DNA from: Cyclobacteriaceae bacterium
GTDB lineage: Bacteria > Bacteroidota > Bacteroidia > Cytophagales > Cyclobacteriaceae
NCBI GenBank assembly: GCA_026129485.1
Contig: JAHCHY010000021.1
Span: 1 to 64,000, forward strand
Length of the DNA: 64,000 nucleotides
Direction: 5' to 3'
Within the stretch, counting starts at the first letter, position 1. Each line of letters opens with the position of its first letter. Made by a program: the position numbers and the translations under genes. A model generated the notes under the pieces. It made no database searches. It saw nothing but the letters and a program-made list of their open reading frames with translations, and was not told where the DNA came from. Below, in pieces: positions 27,847 through 36,044 of this stretch.

Positions 27847-27860
27847 CCTTATAATAGCAA

Positions 27861-28007
27861 ATGAAAAAGCCGATCTTTAAGATACTCGCAAAAGTCAATA
27901 AGGTAATTCTGCCGCGCATCAGCAAGCGCAATCTTAACCGGTTAACCAAATTTGAAAAAGCCGTTGTGGCCTATCGCTATTGGGTTACGATTAATGCGTT
28001 GGATTAG
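27861..28007 (+). CDS. 48-residue basic microprotein
   Basis: The frame from ATG 27861 to TAG 28007 encodes 48 residues, strongly basic at the N-terminus (KKPIFKILAKVNKVILPRIS) and ending FEKAVVAYRYWVTINALD. An amphipathic helix is likely. It follows the 53-residue gene by 14 nt, so the two are probably cotranscribed, and it ends 1 nt before the converging murF-alr stop. The function is unknown; its short length makes the call uncertain, though Trp/Tyr-rich conserved-looking residues favour a real gene. Confidence 0.55.
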   Translation: MKKPIFKILAKVNKVILPRISKRNLNRLTKFEKAVVAYRYWVTINALD

Positions 28008-28008
28008 C

Positions 28009-30453
28009 TTATATGCTTTCCGTATAAAATACACGCTTCACTCTTTCACTGGTGCTGGTTAATATCTCATAAGGAATTGTGCCAATGCTTTCCGCTACTT
28101 GTTGAATGGGTAAAGCATCTCCGAAAATAATCACCTCATCACCTTCGCGTGCATCTATGCCGGTAATGTCGATCATCGTCATATCCATGCATACATTACC
28201 CATTACAGGAGCTGTTTTACCATTAACCAATACTTTACCCTTACCGTTGCTGAATGCCCTGTTAAAGCCATCGGCATAACCAATGGCAATGGTGGCAATG
28301 GTTTTACCGGCTTCTGCTTTGCCCCACCGGCCATAGCCGACTGTATCCCCGGGCTTAATCTCTTTTACCTGGGATATTACGGTTTTAAGTGTTGCCGCTG
28401 GCTTAAGGTCCTGGTTGGGTTCGGTAGTAGGATTTATTCCATATAAGCCAATCCCTAACCTTACCATGTCCATCTGGTATTCGGTAAACCGAATTATTCC
28501 GGGCGAGTTGAGCATGTGCCGGACAGGGTTAACACCCAATGCCTCTGAAAACTTTTTGTAGCCGGCATTGAACACCGAAACCTGGTGGCGGGTGTACGCA
28601 TCATGCGCTGAACCATCGGCTGCAGCCAGGTGCGAAAAAATACTCGTTACTTCCAGGTTGGGGTTGGCTTTCAGTATTTCAATCGCTTCTGCATAACCAG
28701 GAGGTTCGAGACCCAGCCGGTGCATTCCCGTTTCCAGTTCAATATGAATGCGGCACCGGTTACCCTGAAGGAACCCGGCAAGCGCCTTTATCATACCCAC
28801 GCTGTAAAGCACCGGTTCAAGGTTATGCATCAGCAAAGCATGGAAGCTTTCTTCTGCAGCATTCATAACCATAATCGGGACGGTAACCTGGCTTTTACGT
28901 AATGCTATTCCTTCATCGGCATAGGCCACACTAAGATAATCCACCCGGTGAAACTGCAGCAGGTTAGCCACTTCTTCACTTCCGCTGCCATAGGCAAAGG
29001 CCTTTACCATAGCCATTATTTTTACCCCCGGCTTAAGTTTCGACTTGAAAAAATTGAGGTTGTGAACTAACCTGCCCAGGTCTATTTCCATACGCGTGCC
29101 ATGTACTTTGCGCTGAAGGAGGCTTACAATTTTTTCAAACTGAAATACACGGGCGCCTTTCAGCAGGACAACCTCATCGCGTAAACCATTCCACAACGCA
29201 TGATCCTGCAGCGCCTTACTTGTGGTTTCGAAAAAATAGCTGTGCGCAACCGTGTCTTTGAATATGTGCTGATATTGAACAAACAATTTCCCTATTCCCA
29301 CTAACCGCCCCACACCGCGTTGCCGGATAAGCGCAGCCATCCGGTTTGCGAGCTGCTCATCTTCCATCCCCGATTGTAATATATCTGACAGCACCAATGT
29401 TTTACCCGGTTTACGAATGCTGTTCAGAAAATCGAGGCTGATCTGAAGACCGGCCAGGTCATTGTTGTAGCTGTCATCAATCAACTGGCAGTTGTTCGTC
29501 CCTTGCTTTAATTCCAGGCGCATGGGCACAGCGCGCAACGTATTGATGCGTTGCTGAATTACTCCGGGCTGCAAGCCCAGCTCAAGCATAACTACGAGGC
29601 AATGAACCAGGTTTTCTACCGATGCCTTGTCCGTTACCGGGAGCTCAAAGGTGTACGTCCCGGTTTTGTTTCTTAATGTCAGGAGCCGCGTTTGTAACTC
29701 CGCCTTATAGCCGGCTTCTGCTGTAAATGCCCAGCTTATTTTTTTTGATTTCAGCTTAGCTACGGCATCACTAACCTGACTATTATCCGAACAATAAACG
29801 ATCGTTTCCGCCTGCGCAAACAGTTTAAGCTTCTCCTCAATTTTTTGGTCAAGCGAATCAAACCCTTCATCATGAGCCGTGCCGATGTTGGTCAGCAACC
29901 CGATGGTTGGCCTGATCAATTCTGCCAGTATTTCCATTTCTCCCGGCTTTGAAATTCCGGCCTCAAAAATTCCAAGCTCATGGTAAGCTTGCATTTGCCA
30001 TACCGACAAAGGCACCCCTAACCGGGAGTTATAGCTACCCGGGTTCTTCACAATTTTATAATCAGGCGAAAGGAGCTGGTAAAGCCACTCTTTTATAATT
30101 GTTTTACCATTGCTGCCTGTTATACCAATTACCGGGACGATAAACTGGTTGCGGTGATACTTTACAATCTCCTGTAGCGCCTTCAGGGATGACTTAACCA
30201 GGAGCACGTTTGCTTCAGGCATCAACGCCAGGTCCACTGCACGTTCAACCACAAACTGCCTGATGCCCTGTGCGTACAGATCATTAAGAAAAACATGCGC
30301 ATCATGCCGCTCGCCATGCATGGCAAAGAACACGGCACCCTCGGTAAGCACAATTTTGCGGCTATCCGTAACCAGGTCGGTTACGGGTTTGTCATGGAAT
30401 ATGGCTTGAGGCTTTCCCTCGCAAATTTTCTTTAAGTCTGAGAACAGCATCAT
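28009..30453 (-). CDS. Bifunctional MurF ligase / alanine racemase fusion
   Basis: The 814-residue product fuses two cell-wall enzymes. Residues 1-450 are MurF, which adds D-Ala-D-Ala to UDP-MurNAc-tripeptide; the ATP loop GITGSNGKTIIKEWL is near residue 108. Residues about 450-814 are a PLP-dependent alanine racemase with the cofactor lysine at about 484 (MAMVKAFAYGSG) and the barrel and C-terminal segments GIGLYGIN and GDTVGYGRWG. The fusion is known in Bacteroidota and links D-Ala production to its use. csaA is 2 nt upstream on the same strand. Confidence 0.95.
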   Translation of the reverse strand: MMLFSDLKKICEGKPQAIFHDKPVTDLVTDSRKIVLTEGAVFFAMHGERHDAHVFLNDLYAQGIRQFVVERAVDLALMPEANVLLVKSSLKALQEIVKYHRNQFIVPVIGITGSNGKTIIKEWLYQLLSPDYKIVKNPGSYNSRLGVPLSVWQMQAYHELGIFEAGISKPGEMEILAELIRPTIGLLTNIGTAHDEGFDSLDQKIEEKLKLFAQAETIVYCSDNSQVSDAVAKLKSKKISWAFTAEAGYKAELQTRLLTLRNKTGTYTFELPVTDKASVENLVHCLVVMLELGLQPGVIQQRINTLRAVPMRLELKQGTNNCQLIDDSYNNDLAGLQISLDFLNSIRKPGKTLVLSDILQSGMEDEQLANRMAALIRQRGVGRLVGIGKLFVQYQHIFKDTVAHSYFFETTSKALQDHALWNGLRDEVVLLKGARVFQFEKIVSLLQRKVHGTRMEIDLGRLVHNLNFFKSKLKPGVKIMAMVKAFAYGSGSEEVANLLQFHRVDYLSVAYADEGIALRKSQVTVPIMVMNAAEESFHALLMHNLEPVLYSVGMIKALAGFLQGNRCRIHIELETGMHRLGLEPPGYAEAIEILKANPNLEVTSIFSHLAAADGSAHDAYTRHQVSVFNAGYKKFSEALGVNPVRHMLNSPGIIRFTEYQMDMVRLGIGLYGINPTTEPNQDLKPAATLKTVISQVKEIKPGDTVGYGRWGKAEAGKTIATIAIGYADGFNRAFSNGKGKVLVNGKTAPVMGNVCMDMTMIDITGIDAREGDEVIIFGDALPIQQVAESIGTIPYEILTSTSERVKRVFYTESI

Positions 30454-30455
30454 GG

Positions 30456-30788
30456 TTAAAACAACCTGGCTCCGTTCGGTACAGGTCTTTCAATTGAAGT
30501 CAAAACTACGTTATGCTGCTCATCCGGAAACCCCGTTACCAAAACCTCGGAAACAAAGTTGGCAATCTGGCGCGCTGGCAGGTTTACCACGCATACTACC
30601 TGCCGCCCGACCAGCCGATCTGTCGAATAAAGTGTCGTAAGCTGGGCGCTCGACTTTTTTACGCCAATTTCGGGCCCAAGGTCAATCCAGAGCTTGTAGG
30701 CCGGCTTTTTAGCCTCCGGAAAGGGTTCTGCTCTTAAAATTGTACCTGCCCGAATGTCGATTATATTAAAGTCTGCCCCTGTTGTCAT
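30456..30788 (-). CDS. csaA: CsaA-type tRNA-binding domain protein
   Basis: From the ATG at 30788 the product has 110 residues, the usual CsaA length; an upstream TTG would add 8. It is a dimeric OB-fold protein of the tRNA-binding domain family, recognised by [60 protein letters not shown] and SEVLVTGF. CsaA has export-related chaperone activity in Bacillus and binds tRNA; its physiological role is not clear. It precedes murF-alr by 2 nt. Confidence 0.92.
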   Translation of the reverse strand: MTTGADFNIIDIRAGTILRAEPFPEAKKPAYKLWIDLGPEIGVKKSSAQLTTLYSTDRLVGRQVVCVVNLPARQIANFVSEVLVTGFPDEQHNVVLTSIERPVPNGARLF

Positions 30789-30857
30789 TTTCAAAATTTT
30801 ATTACTTTGCAAAGCTAACTTTCAAAATAACTGATTGAGGTTGTAAGGTGTAAATAG

Positions 30858-31196
30858 ATGAAATTAAAGTTTTCATACCTGTTTTCATTAGCGGTGCTTT
30901 CACTTGTAGCAGTGGCCACGCACGCCCAGGAGGGTTCCCAGGGACCAGAAGAGATGCCACCTTCTATGGAATCATCTGCTAAGGAGGACAAGCCCCTGAT
31001 CTACGAACCTGAAGGAAAAGCTTCCAACAACAATCAACAACCTTCTGTCGCTCCAGTTATTACCAGCAAGCCAAAGTCAAAGTCGCCTGATACTGCCAGG
31101 AATTCTACCGGAAAACCCGAAGACGAGGCTTTGTCTTTCAACTTCCTGCTGCACATCATTCAGAAGTTCAAAAGTTCTGACGTGCTCGGCCAATAA
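30858..31196 (+). CDS. Hypothetical secreted protein, low complexity with conserved-looking tail
   Basis: I do not recognise this 112-residue protein. A signal peptide ends ATHAQ. The middle is Pro/Ser/Lys/Asn-rich and probably disordered. The last 25 residues (EALSFNFLLHIIQKFKSSD and a few more) form a likely amphipathic helix. It is transcribed away from csaA and lies just upstream of the TonB-receptor gene, with 66 nt containing that gene's promoter between them. Confidence 0.6.
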   Translation: MKLKFSYLFSLAVLSLVAVATHAQEGSQGPEEMPPSMESSAKEDKPLIYEPEGKASNNNQQPSVAPVITSKPKSKSPDTARNSTGKPEDEALSFNFLLHIIQKFKSSDVLGQ

Positions 31197-31237
31197 CCCG
31201 CTGATCAAAATTTTTCGCTGCTTTTCTATTGATGCGC

Positions 31238-31258
31238 TATATTTGCAACTCTGTTGCA
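31238..31258 (+). promoter_or_regulatory. Promoter and palindromic operator of the TonB receptor
   Basis: TATATTTG at 31238-31245 is a perfect -7 element. It overlaps by two bases the palindrome TGCAAC-TCT-GTTGCA at 31244-31258. A repressor bound here would block initiation. The same promoter-operator arrangement recurs at 33704-33724 in front of the partner gene. Confidence 0.7.
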
Positions 31259-31262
31259 CTTT

Positions 31263-33668
31263 GTGAGAGTCTTATTACTTATCGGGTTTCTCTGGTTCAG
31301 CAGCTTGCTGCAAGCACAGGACACTTGTACCTATAGCATTCAGGGAATTGTTACAGATGAATCCGGAAGCCCGTTGGCCGGGGCATCTGTGCTGATTGCC
31401 AATACCCGCCAGGGTGAAGCCACCGACTTAGCCGGTCGTTTTAATCTTACTCAGCTCTGCAAAGGCAGTTATACCCTTACAGTTCAATACCTGAGTTATA
31501 AAACCGCAGAACAAAAGGTTGTGCTTGAAGCCAGCACGACAATCACCATTACGTTGCAACCTGAAGAAATAGTATTGCAGGAAGTACTGGTAGCAGGCCA
31601 CACAGAAGTAGTTTCCAGAACCAGTAACTCGATTTCGCTTCATGCAAGAGAACTGAATGAGCTAAAAGGAAAGTCGCTTGGCGAAACCCTGCAAAACATC
31701 AACGGGGTTAATTCCATCCAATCCGGCCCGGCAATTTTTAAACCGGTTATACACGGTGTGCACAGCCAGCGCATTCTGATTTTAAACAATGGCATCCGGC
31801 AGGAAGGTCAGCAATGGGGCGCAGAACATGCTCCTGAAATAGACCCTTTCGTAGCCAATAACCTTACGGTGATAAAAGATGCAGGAGCCATTAAGTATGG
31901 TACGGATGCCCTGGGCGGTGTAATTGTGGTAACACCTGCCGAGCTGCCTATGGATGAAAAGATTGGCGGAGAGCTGCATTTGATTGGCAATTCCAACGGG
32001 CGTGCAGGTACCGTTTCCGGGTTACTGGAAGGAGGAATCAAAAATCTGAAAGGCTGGGGCTGGCGTGTGCAGGGCACGCTTAGAAAAGCGGGAGATACAC
32101 AAACCCCCGATTACGTACTTTCCAACACGGGCTTTCGCGAAAGAAATTATTCTGTGTCAGCCGGCTATCATACCGGGAACAAGGGCTTTGAGGTTTTTTA
32201 TAGCCATTTCAACACTACCATTGGAATACTGCGCGGTTCGGTTAGCAGCAGCAGCGAAGATCTTGCGCTTGCCATGAAACGCGATGTACCTCAATACACC
32301 ACCGATTTTACCTATCGCATCAGCGAACCCAGGCAGGAAGTTACACACAACCTGGTTAAGCTAAACGGCCATATTCGCAAAGACAAAAATGTTTTCAACG
32401 TTCAGTACGGTTTGCAGATCAACAACCGGAAAGAGTTTGATGTGCGCAGGGGTACACTAACAGAAAAAGCTGCCCTGGCATACAATTTATTTACCCACAC
32501 TCTTGATGCGGAGTGGGAATCAACTTTGTCTGATACGCACAATCGTTGCATCGGTATCAACGGCATGGTGCAGGACAACAACAAAATAGATGGCACGCAA
32601 ACCCTGCCTTTCATTCCCAACTTCAGAAATTATTCCGGGGGTATTTTCTGGATCGAAAAAATCAATCGTACCAAAATCAGCTATGATTTTGGCTTGCGGT
32701 ATGACTACCGGTACTATCAGGTTGCCGGGTTTAACTTTCAGAACAGGCTTTACAAAACACAGTTTGGCTTTGGCAACGTTACCGCCACAGCCGGTGTAAA
32801 TATGAAGTTGTCAGCTCCGTTTACATTTACCAGCAATGTAGGCAGTGCGTGGCGGCCACCCAATGTTGCCGAGTTATACAGTTTAGGCACCCATCAGAGC
32901 GCAGCAGCCATTGAATACGGTTTGTTGCTAAATGAAATAACCAGCCAGGTAATGGAAATGAAAGGGTCTGGTATAAAAGCCGAGCATGCGCTGAAGTGGG
33001 TAAACACCCTGAAGTTTGCAGAGAAGCGGTGGCAGGGTGAAGTTACCGGTTATGTGAATTACATCTTCAATTACATTTACCTGAAGCCGCGGGGCATTAC
33101 TGAAGCCGGCCGCGGGCCTTTTGCCTATTTCCGGTATACGCAGACCGATGCTTCCTTTTTAGGTTTGGATGCCAGCATACAGTATGAAATTGCTTCCGGC
33201 TTTTCCATTCGGCCCGGAGCCTCGCTGCTACGGGCAAAAGACGAAGCACAAAATGATTATCTCATTTTTATTCCATCCAACCGGTATGATGTTTCCTTCC
33301 GCTACGAAAAGAAACCCGGAAGAGGTCATCATGGATTTTTCACACAATTGCGTGTGAAGCATATAGCAAAGCAAACCCGCGCGCCACGGGTAGTTTCTCC
33401 TGAAGAAATTCTGCAAGCCAGGCAGCAGGGTGTTGATTTGTTTGAGCAGGATGCGCGCAATTTTGATTTTATGGCCGCACCTGAAGGCTACTGGCTGGTG
33501 GGCTTTAGCACCGGCTTATCTGTTCCGGTTAAACGCTCCAAGCTGGATTTTCGCCTTTCGGCTGATAACCTGGCCAACGCCCGTTACCGCGAATACACCA
33601 ACCGCATGCGTTATTTTGCCAATGATGCAGGCCGGAATATCTCCGTTGGTGTAAATCTCAGCTTTTAG
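31263..33668 (+). CDS. TonB-dependent outer-membrane receptor with carboxypeptidase-regulatory-like domain
   Basis: From GTG 31263 the receptor is 801 residues; a TTG at 31254 is part of the operator palindrome and an unlikely start. A signal peptide ends LLQAQD. A regulatory-like beta domain follows (YSIQGIVTDESGSPLAGA and so on, about residues 22-105), then the plug, with GVHSQRILILNNGIRQEGQQ, HAPEIDPF and YGTDALGGVIVV, and a 22-strand barrel ending in NISVGVNLSF. The plug style with a His-containing loop resembles zinc receptors such as ZnuD, but this is only suggestive. It shares its operator with the lipoprotein gene at 33742, so the two likely form one uptake unit. Confidence 0.9.
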   Translation: MRVLLLIGFLWFSSLLQAQDTCTYSIQGIVTDESGSPLAGASVLIANTRQGEATDLAGRFNLTQLCKGSYTLTVQYLSYKTAEQKVVLEASTTITITLQPEEIVLQEVLVAGHTEVVSRTSNSISLHARELNELKGKSLGETLQNINGVNSIQSGPAIFKPVIHGVHSQRILILNNGIRQEGQQWGAEHAPEIDPFVANNLTVIKDAGAIKYGTDALGGVIVVTPAELPMDEKIGGELHLIGNSNGRAGTVSGLLEGGIKNLKGWGWRVQGTLRKAGDTQTPDYVLSNTGFRERNYSVSAGYHTGNKGFEVFYSHFNTTIGILRGSVSSSSEDLALAMKRDVPQYTTDFTYRISEPRQEVTHNLVKLNGHIRKDKNVFNVQYGLQINNRKEFDVRRGTLTEKAALAYNLFTHTLDAEWESTLSDTHNRCIGINGMVQDNNKIDGTQTLPFIPNFRNYSGGIFWIEKINRTKISYDFGLRYDYRYYQVAGFNFQNRLYKTQFGFGNVTATAGVNMKLSAPFTFTSNVGSAWRPPNVAELYSLGTHQSAAAIEYGLLLNEITSQVMEMKGSGIKAEHALKWVNTLKFAEKRWQGEVTGYVNYIFNYIYLKPRGITEAGRGPFAYFRYTQTDASFLGLDASIQYEIASGFSIRPGASLLRAKDEAQNDYLIFIPSNRYDVSFRYEKKPGRGHHGFFTQLRVKHIAKQTRAPRVVSPEEILQARQQGVDLFEQDARNFDFMAAPEGYWLVGFSTGLSVPVKRSKLDFRLSADNLANARYREYTNRMRYFANDAGRNISVGVNLSF

Positions 33669-33672
33669 CTTC

Positions 33673-33724
33673 TGTAACATTGTTGCATATTCCAATTAAA
33701 CAATATATTTGCAACTGTGTTGCA
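33673..33724 (+). promoter_or_regulatory. Promoter with two operator copies before the metal-uptake lipoprotein
   Basis: The -7 element TATATTTG at 33704-33711 overlaps the perfect palindrome TGCAAC-TGT-GTTGCA at 33710-33724. A second, one-mismatch copy (TGTAAC-ATT-GTTGCA) lies at 33673-33687, 37 bp upstream. The promoter copy differs from the one at 31244 only in the three-base spacer. Confidence 0.7.
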
Positions 33725-33741
33725 TTTTAAATCCAGTCTTT

Positions 33742-34338
33742 ATGAAATTCTCTTTCAAGGTTTTTAGTCTTGTGCTGTTGGCAGGCGGTGTACTTATGTT
33801 TAGCGGTTGCGATAAGGACCCCGAACCCGAAAACATTCCGGAAATGATTACACGCGTGGTGCTTACGTTTACGCCCGCAGGAGCTGCCCCGATAGTGGCA
33901 GAAGCAAACGACCCCGATGGTGATGGGCCACAGGATATTGAGATCGAACCCATTGTGCTGAATGCCAATACCGATTACACGCTTACCATTCAGCTCTATA
34001 ATGGCTTATACGAACCGACCGATCCGGAGTATAACATTACTGAAGAAGTGGAAGAAGAAGGAGATGAGCACCAGTTTTTCTTTGGCTGGTCTGCAGGGTT
34101 GTTTACATCGCCAACCGGTACAGGTAATATCGGGGCTGCCGGGACTGTAAACTATGCTGACGAAGATGCCGGTGGCTTACCGATTGGTTTAACCACCACA
34201 TGGACTACCGGAACTGCAACCAGCGATAAAAGCTTCAGGGTCATTTTAAAACATCAGCCAGACATTAAGTCGGTAACATCCACTTCTGCAGACGGTGAGA
34301 GCGACCTGGATGTAACTTTCCCGATCAGCATCAATTAA
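33742..34338 (+). CDS. Lipoprotein of the TonB-receptor-linked 'type 1 periplasmic binding fold' family
   Basis: From ATG 33742 the product is 198 residues with a lipoprotein signal ending FSGC (Cys23). The mature part has an acidic segment NDPDGDGPQDIEIEP, an EEVEEEGDEHQFFFGWSAG stretch and LKHQPDIKSVTSTSADGESD near the end. I recognise this pattern from small Bacteroidota lipoproteins annotated as type 1 periplasmic binding fold proteins beside TonB receptors. The acidic and His residues could bind metal. It has its own promoter sharing the receptor's operator and is followed by a strong terminator. Confidence 0.72.
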   Translation: MKFSFKVFSLVLLAGGVLMFSGCDKDPEPENIPEMITRVVLTFTPAGAAPIVAEANDPDGDGPQDIEIEPIVLNANTDYTLTIQLYNGLYEPTDPEYNITEEVEEEGDEHQFFFGWSAGLFTSPTGTGNIGAAGTVNYADEDAGGLPIGLTTTWTTGTATSDKSFRVILKHQPDIKSVTSTSADGESDLDVTFPISIN

Positions 34339-34358
34339 TTCCAGAGGTTTAGGTTAAG

Positions 34359-34392
34359 GCTGTCGCAGGTAAAGCTGCGGCAGCTTTTTTTT
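34359..34392 (+). terminator. Terminator after the TonB-receptor/lipoprotein pair
   Basis: A 10-bp stem, GCTGTCGCAG (34359-34368) with CTGCGGCAGC (34375-34384), has one G-T pair and a 6-nt loop and is followed by eight T. The T run overlaps the stop codon of the converging HisA-like gene. Confidence 0.85.
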
Positions 34393-35134
34393 ATTTGTCG
34401 GACTTTACCAGGAACTGTTCGAGCTCTTTCAGCTTCAGAACGCCTTCGTAATAGGCTTTGCCAAAGATTACGGCAAATACCCCAATATCATTCAATCGCT
34501 TAATGTCATCTATACCCCGTATGCCTCCGCTGGCCAGCACCTGCAAATCCGGGAAACGGGCTACGATTTCTTCATAGAAAGAAAAGGCCGGGCCTTCCAG
34601 CACGCCATCGCGCGAAATGTCAGTCGACTTTACGTACTTCAATCCGCGGTCGAAAAAAAACTGTAAATGATCGAATAATGTAATGTCTGCTTTTTTCTGC
34701 CATCCCCGAAACGCAATGTTTTTGCTTTCAATATCGGTAACATCTGCGCCCAGAGTCATCTTCTCTCGACCGTACGAAATAATCCAGGAGGCAAACAGCT
34801 GGGGATTGGTAACGGCAATACTGGATGCCGTGATATAAGCGGCCCCGTATTCAAAAACCTTTCCAATATCGCCATCGGTACAGATGCCGCCCGTAAAATC
34901 AATTTTCAGGTCGGTATGCCCGACAATGGCCTCCAGCACGTGGTAATTCTTGGGGCTTCCGCGTTCAGCGCCATCCAGGTCTACCAGGTGCACAACTTCT
35001 ATTCCATGGTCTTCAAAACGCTTAGCCAGATCCAGCGGATTTTCGTCATAAGCCTTTTCGCTGGTGGGGTCGCCCTTTCGCATCTTTACCACCTTCCCCT
35101 TTCGGATTGCAATAGAGGGAATTACCTGTATCAT
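34391..35134 (-). CDS. HisA-like TIM barrel lacking the usual first catalytic Asp
   Basis: From ATG 35134 the product is 247 residues and clearly in the HisA/HisF family: HLVDLDGA at about 49-56, DFTGGICTDGDI at 79-90, TLGADVTD with Asp131, and TDISRDGVLEGP. In HisA the first strand normally carries a catalytic Asp (IPAID). Here it reads VIPSIAIRKG, with Ala at position 9, while the second catalytic Asp is kept. No other his gene is near. I therefore call it HisA-like; it may be a paralogue with another substrate. A -7 element lies at 35178-35171. Confidence 0.75.
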   Translation of the reverse strand: MIQVIPSIAIRKGKVVKMRKGDPTSEKAYDENPLDLAKRFEDHGIEVVHLVDLDGAERGSPKNYHVLEAIVGHTDLKIDFTGGICTDGDIGKVFEYGAAYITASSIAVTNPQLFASWIISYGREKMTLGADVTDIESKNIAFRGWQKKADITLFDHLQFFFDRGLKYVKSTDISRDGVLEGPAFSFYEEIVARFPDLQVLASGGIRGIDDIKRLNDIGVFAVIFGKAYYEGVLKLKELEQFLVKSDK

Positions 35135-35170
35135 TTCGCCCTGCGTTATTAATCTGTTATTGTATAGTGT

Positions 35171-35178
35171 CAAAAATA
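35171..35178 (-). promoter_or_regulatory. Promoter -7 element for the HisA-like gene
   Basis: The minus strand reads TATTTTTG, a TANNTTTG match, 37 nt upstream of the ATG at 35134. It excludes the longer open frame starting at 35182. Confidence 0.5.
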
Positions 35179-35224
35179 CCACCGGATTGGTAAAATTCCT
35201 TACAGATTTACAGATTGTAGCGGT

Positions 35225-35776
35225 TTATTTCACCGTAAACGGTACCGAAACGAGGGTTTTATCCCACATGAAGATCAATTGTATTTCTTCACCCCATCGC
35301 TCAACTGAAATCGTAAATTGTTCAAACTCCTTCTCCTGCCGCACAGAAAGCGCCTGCACCGCTAACACATCATTGGCCGGATCGCGGTTGGCCTCGCCAG
35401 AAACAAAGTCAATTCCCCACTGCCCCGTTTCAGAATTGAATAGAATTGTCCAGTCTTGTTCTTCGGGTATTGTAAACAGTGAATATTTTCCTGCTTTCAG
35501 AACTTTATCTTCAAACAGCAGGTCTTTGTTCGTTTCAAAAATGGTGGCTTCGTTGGCCCCGGTGCGCCATACTTTGTCATAGGGAACCAACTCCCCGAAA
35601 ATAACCCGTCCTTTTTTAAAGGGCCTGTTATACAGTACCGAAATCTGCAGATCACCATTACTAAAATTACTCTTGTCGGCAGGGCTGAATGATTTGGTAT
35701 ACACCAGGCGTATGTAAAGCAAAACACCCATAATCAGCACCAGCAAAACACCAAGCGCAAGCAGGAACTTCTTCAT
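35225..35776 (-). CDS. DUF2911 membrane-anchored protein
   Basis: The 183-residue protein has one N-terminal TM or signal-anchor helix (about residues 4-26). A DUF2911 beta domain follows, marked by LQISVLYNRPFKKGRVIFGE, YDKVWRTGANEATIFE, LKAGKYSLFTIPEEQDWTIL and a final beta strand pair. DUF2911 is common in Bacteroidota and has no known function. It stands upstream of the HisA-like gene on the same strand, with a gap of 90 nt and a separate promoter for the latter, so coexpression is not implied. Confidence 0.85.
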   Translation of the reverse strand: MKKFLLALGVLLVLIMGVLLYIRLVYTKSFSPADKSNFSNGDLQISVLYNRPFKKGRVIFGELVPYDKVWRTGANEATIFETNKDLLFEDKVLKAGKYSLFTIPEEQDWTILFNSETGQWGIDFVSGEANRDPANDVLAVQALSVRQEKEFEQFTISVERWGEEIQLIFMWDKTLVSVPFTVK

Positions 35777-35879
35777 TTTTGACGATCGTTTATAATGGCT
35801 TTAACTGACTGAGAACTATTAAGTTCACGAGTTTACAATTTTTAATGCGGATTTTGCAAATAATAAGCCCCTTGTAGCC

Positions 35880-35887
35880 TAAATTTG
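35880..35887 (+). promoter_or_regulatory. Promoter -7 element for the 35-residue gene and LOG gene
   Basis: TAAATTTG at 35880-35887 matches TANNTTTG. A TTTG at 35853-35856 gives a -33 element with a 23-nt spacer. The first start codon is at 35913. Confidence 0.55.
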
Positions 35888-35912
35888 TTCATCTTAAAAA
35901 CAAGGATCTGAT

Positions 35913-36020
35913 ATGGCTGTTTTCGGAGTTGTAATTGCGTTGTTTGTTCTTGCTATTGTTTCCATCTGGTTGTTTCCCAACAGCAAATTGAGCGACAACG
36001 AGCACGACAAAAAACACTAA
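35913..36020 (+). CDS. 35-residue single-pass membrane microprotein
   Basis: The frame from ATG 35913 to TAA 36020 encodes 35 residues: a strongly hydrophobic helix (FGVVIALFVLAIVSIWLF, about residues 4-21) and a short charged tail (SKLSDNEHDKKH). A good promoter match precedes it and the LOG-family gene follows 24 nt later. Its shape resembles small subunits or regulators of membrane complexes, but I cannot assign a partner. Confidence 0.6.
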   Translation: MAVFGVVIALFVLAIVSIWLFPNSKLSDNEHDKKH

Positions 36021-36044
36021 GATTTTCTTTCTGCTGTTGTGCCC

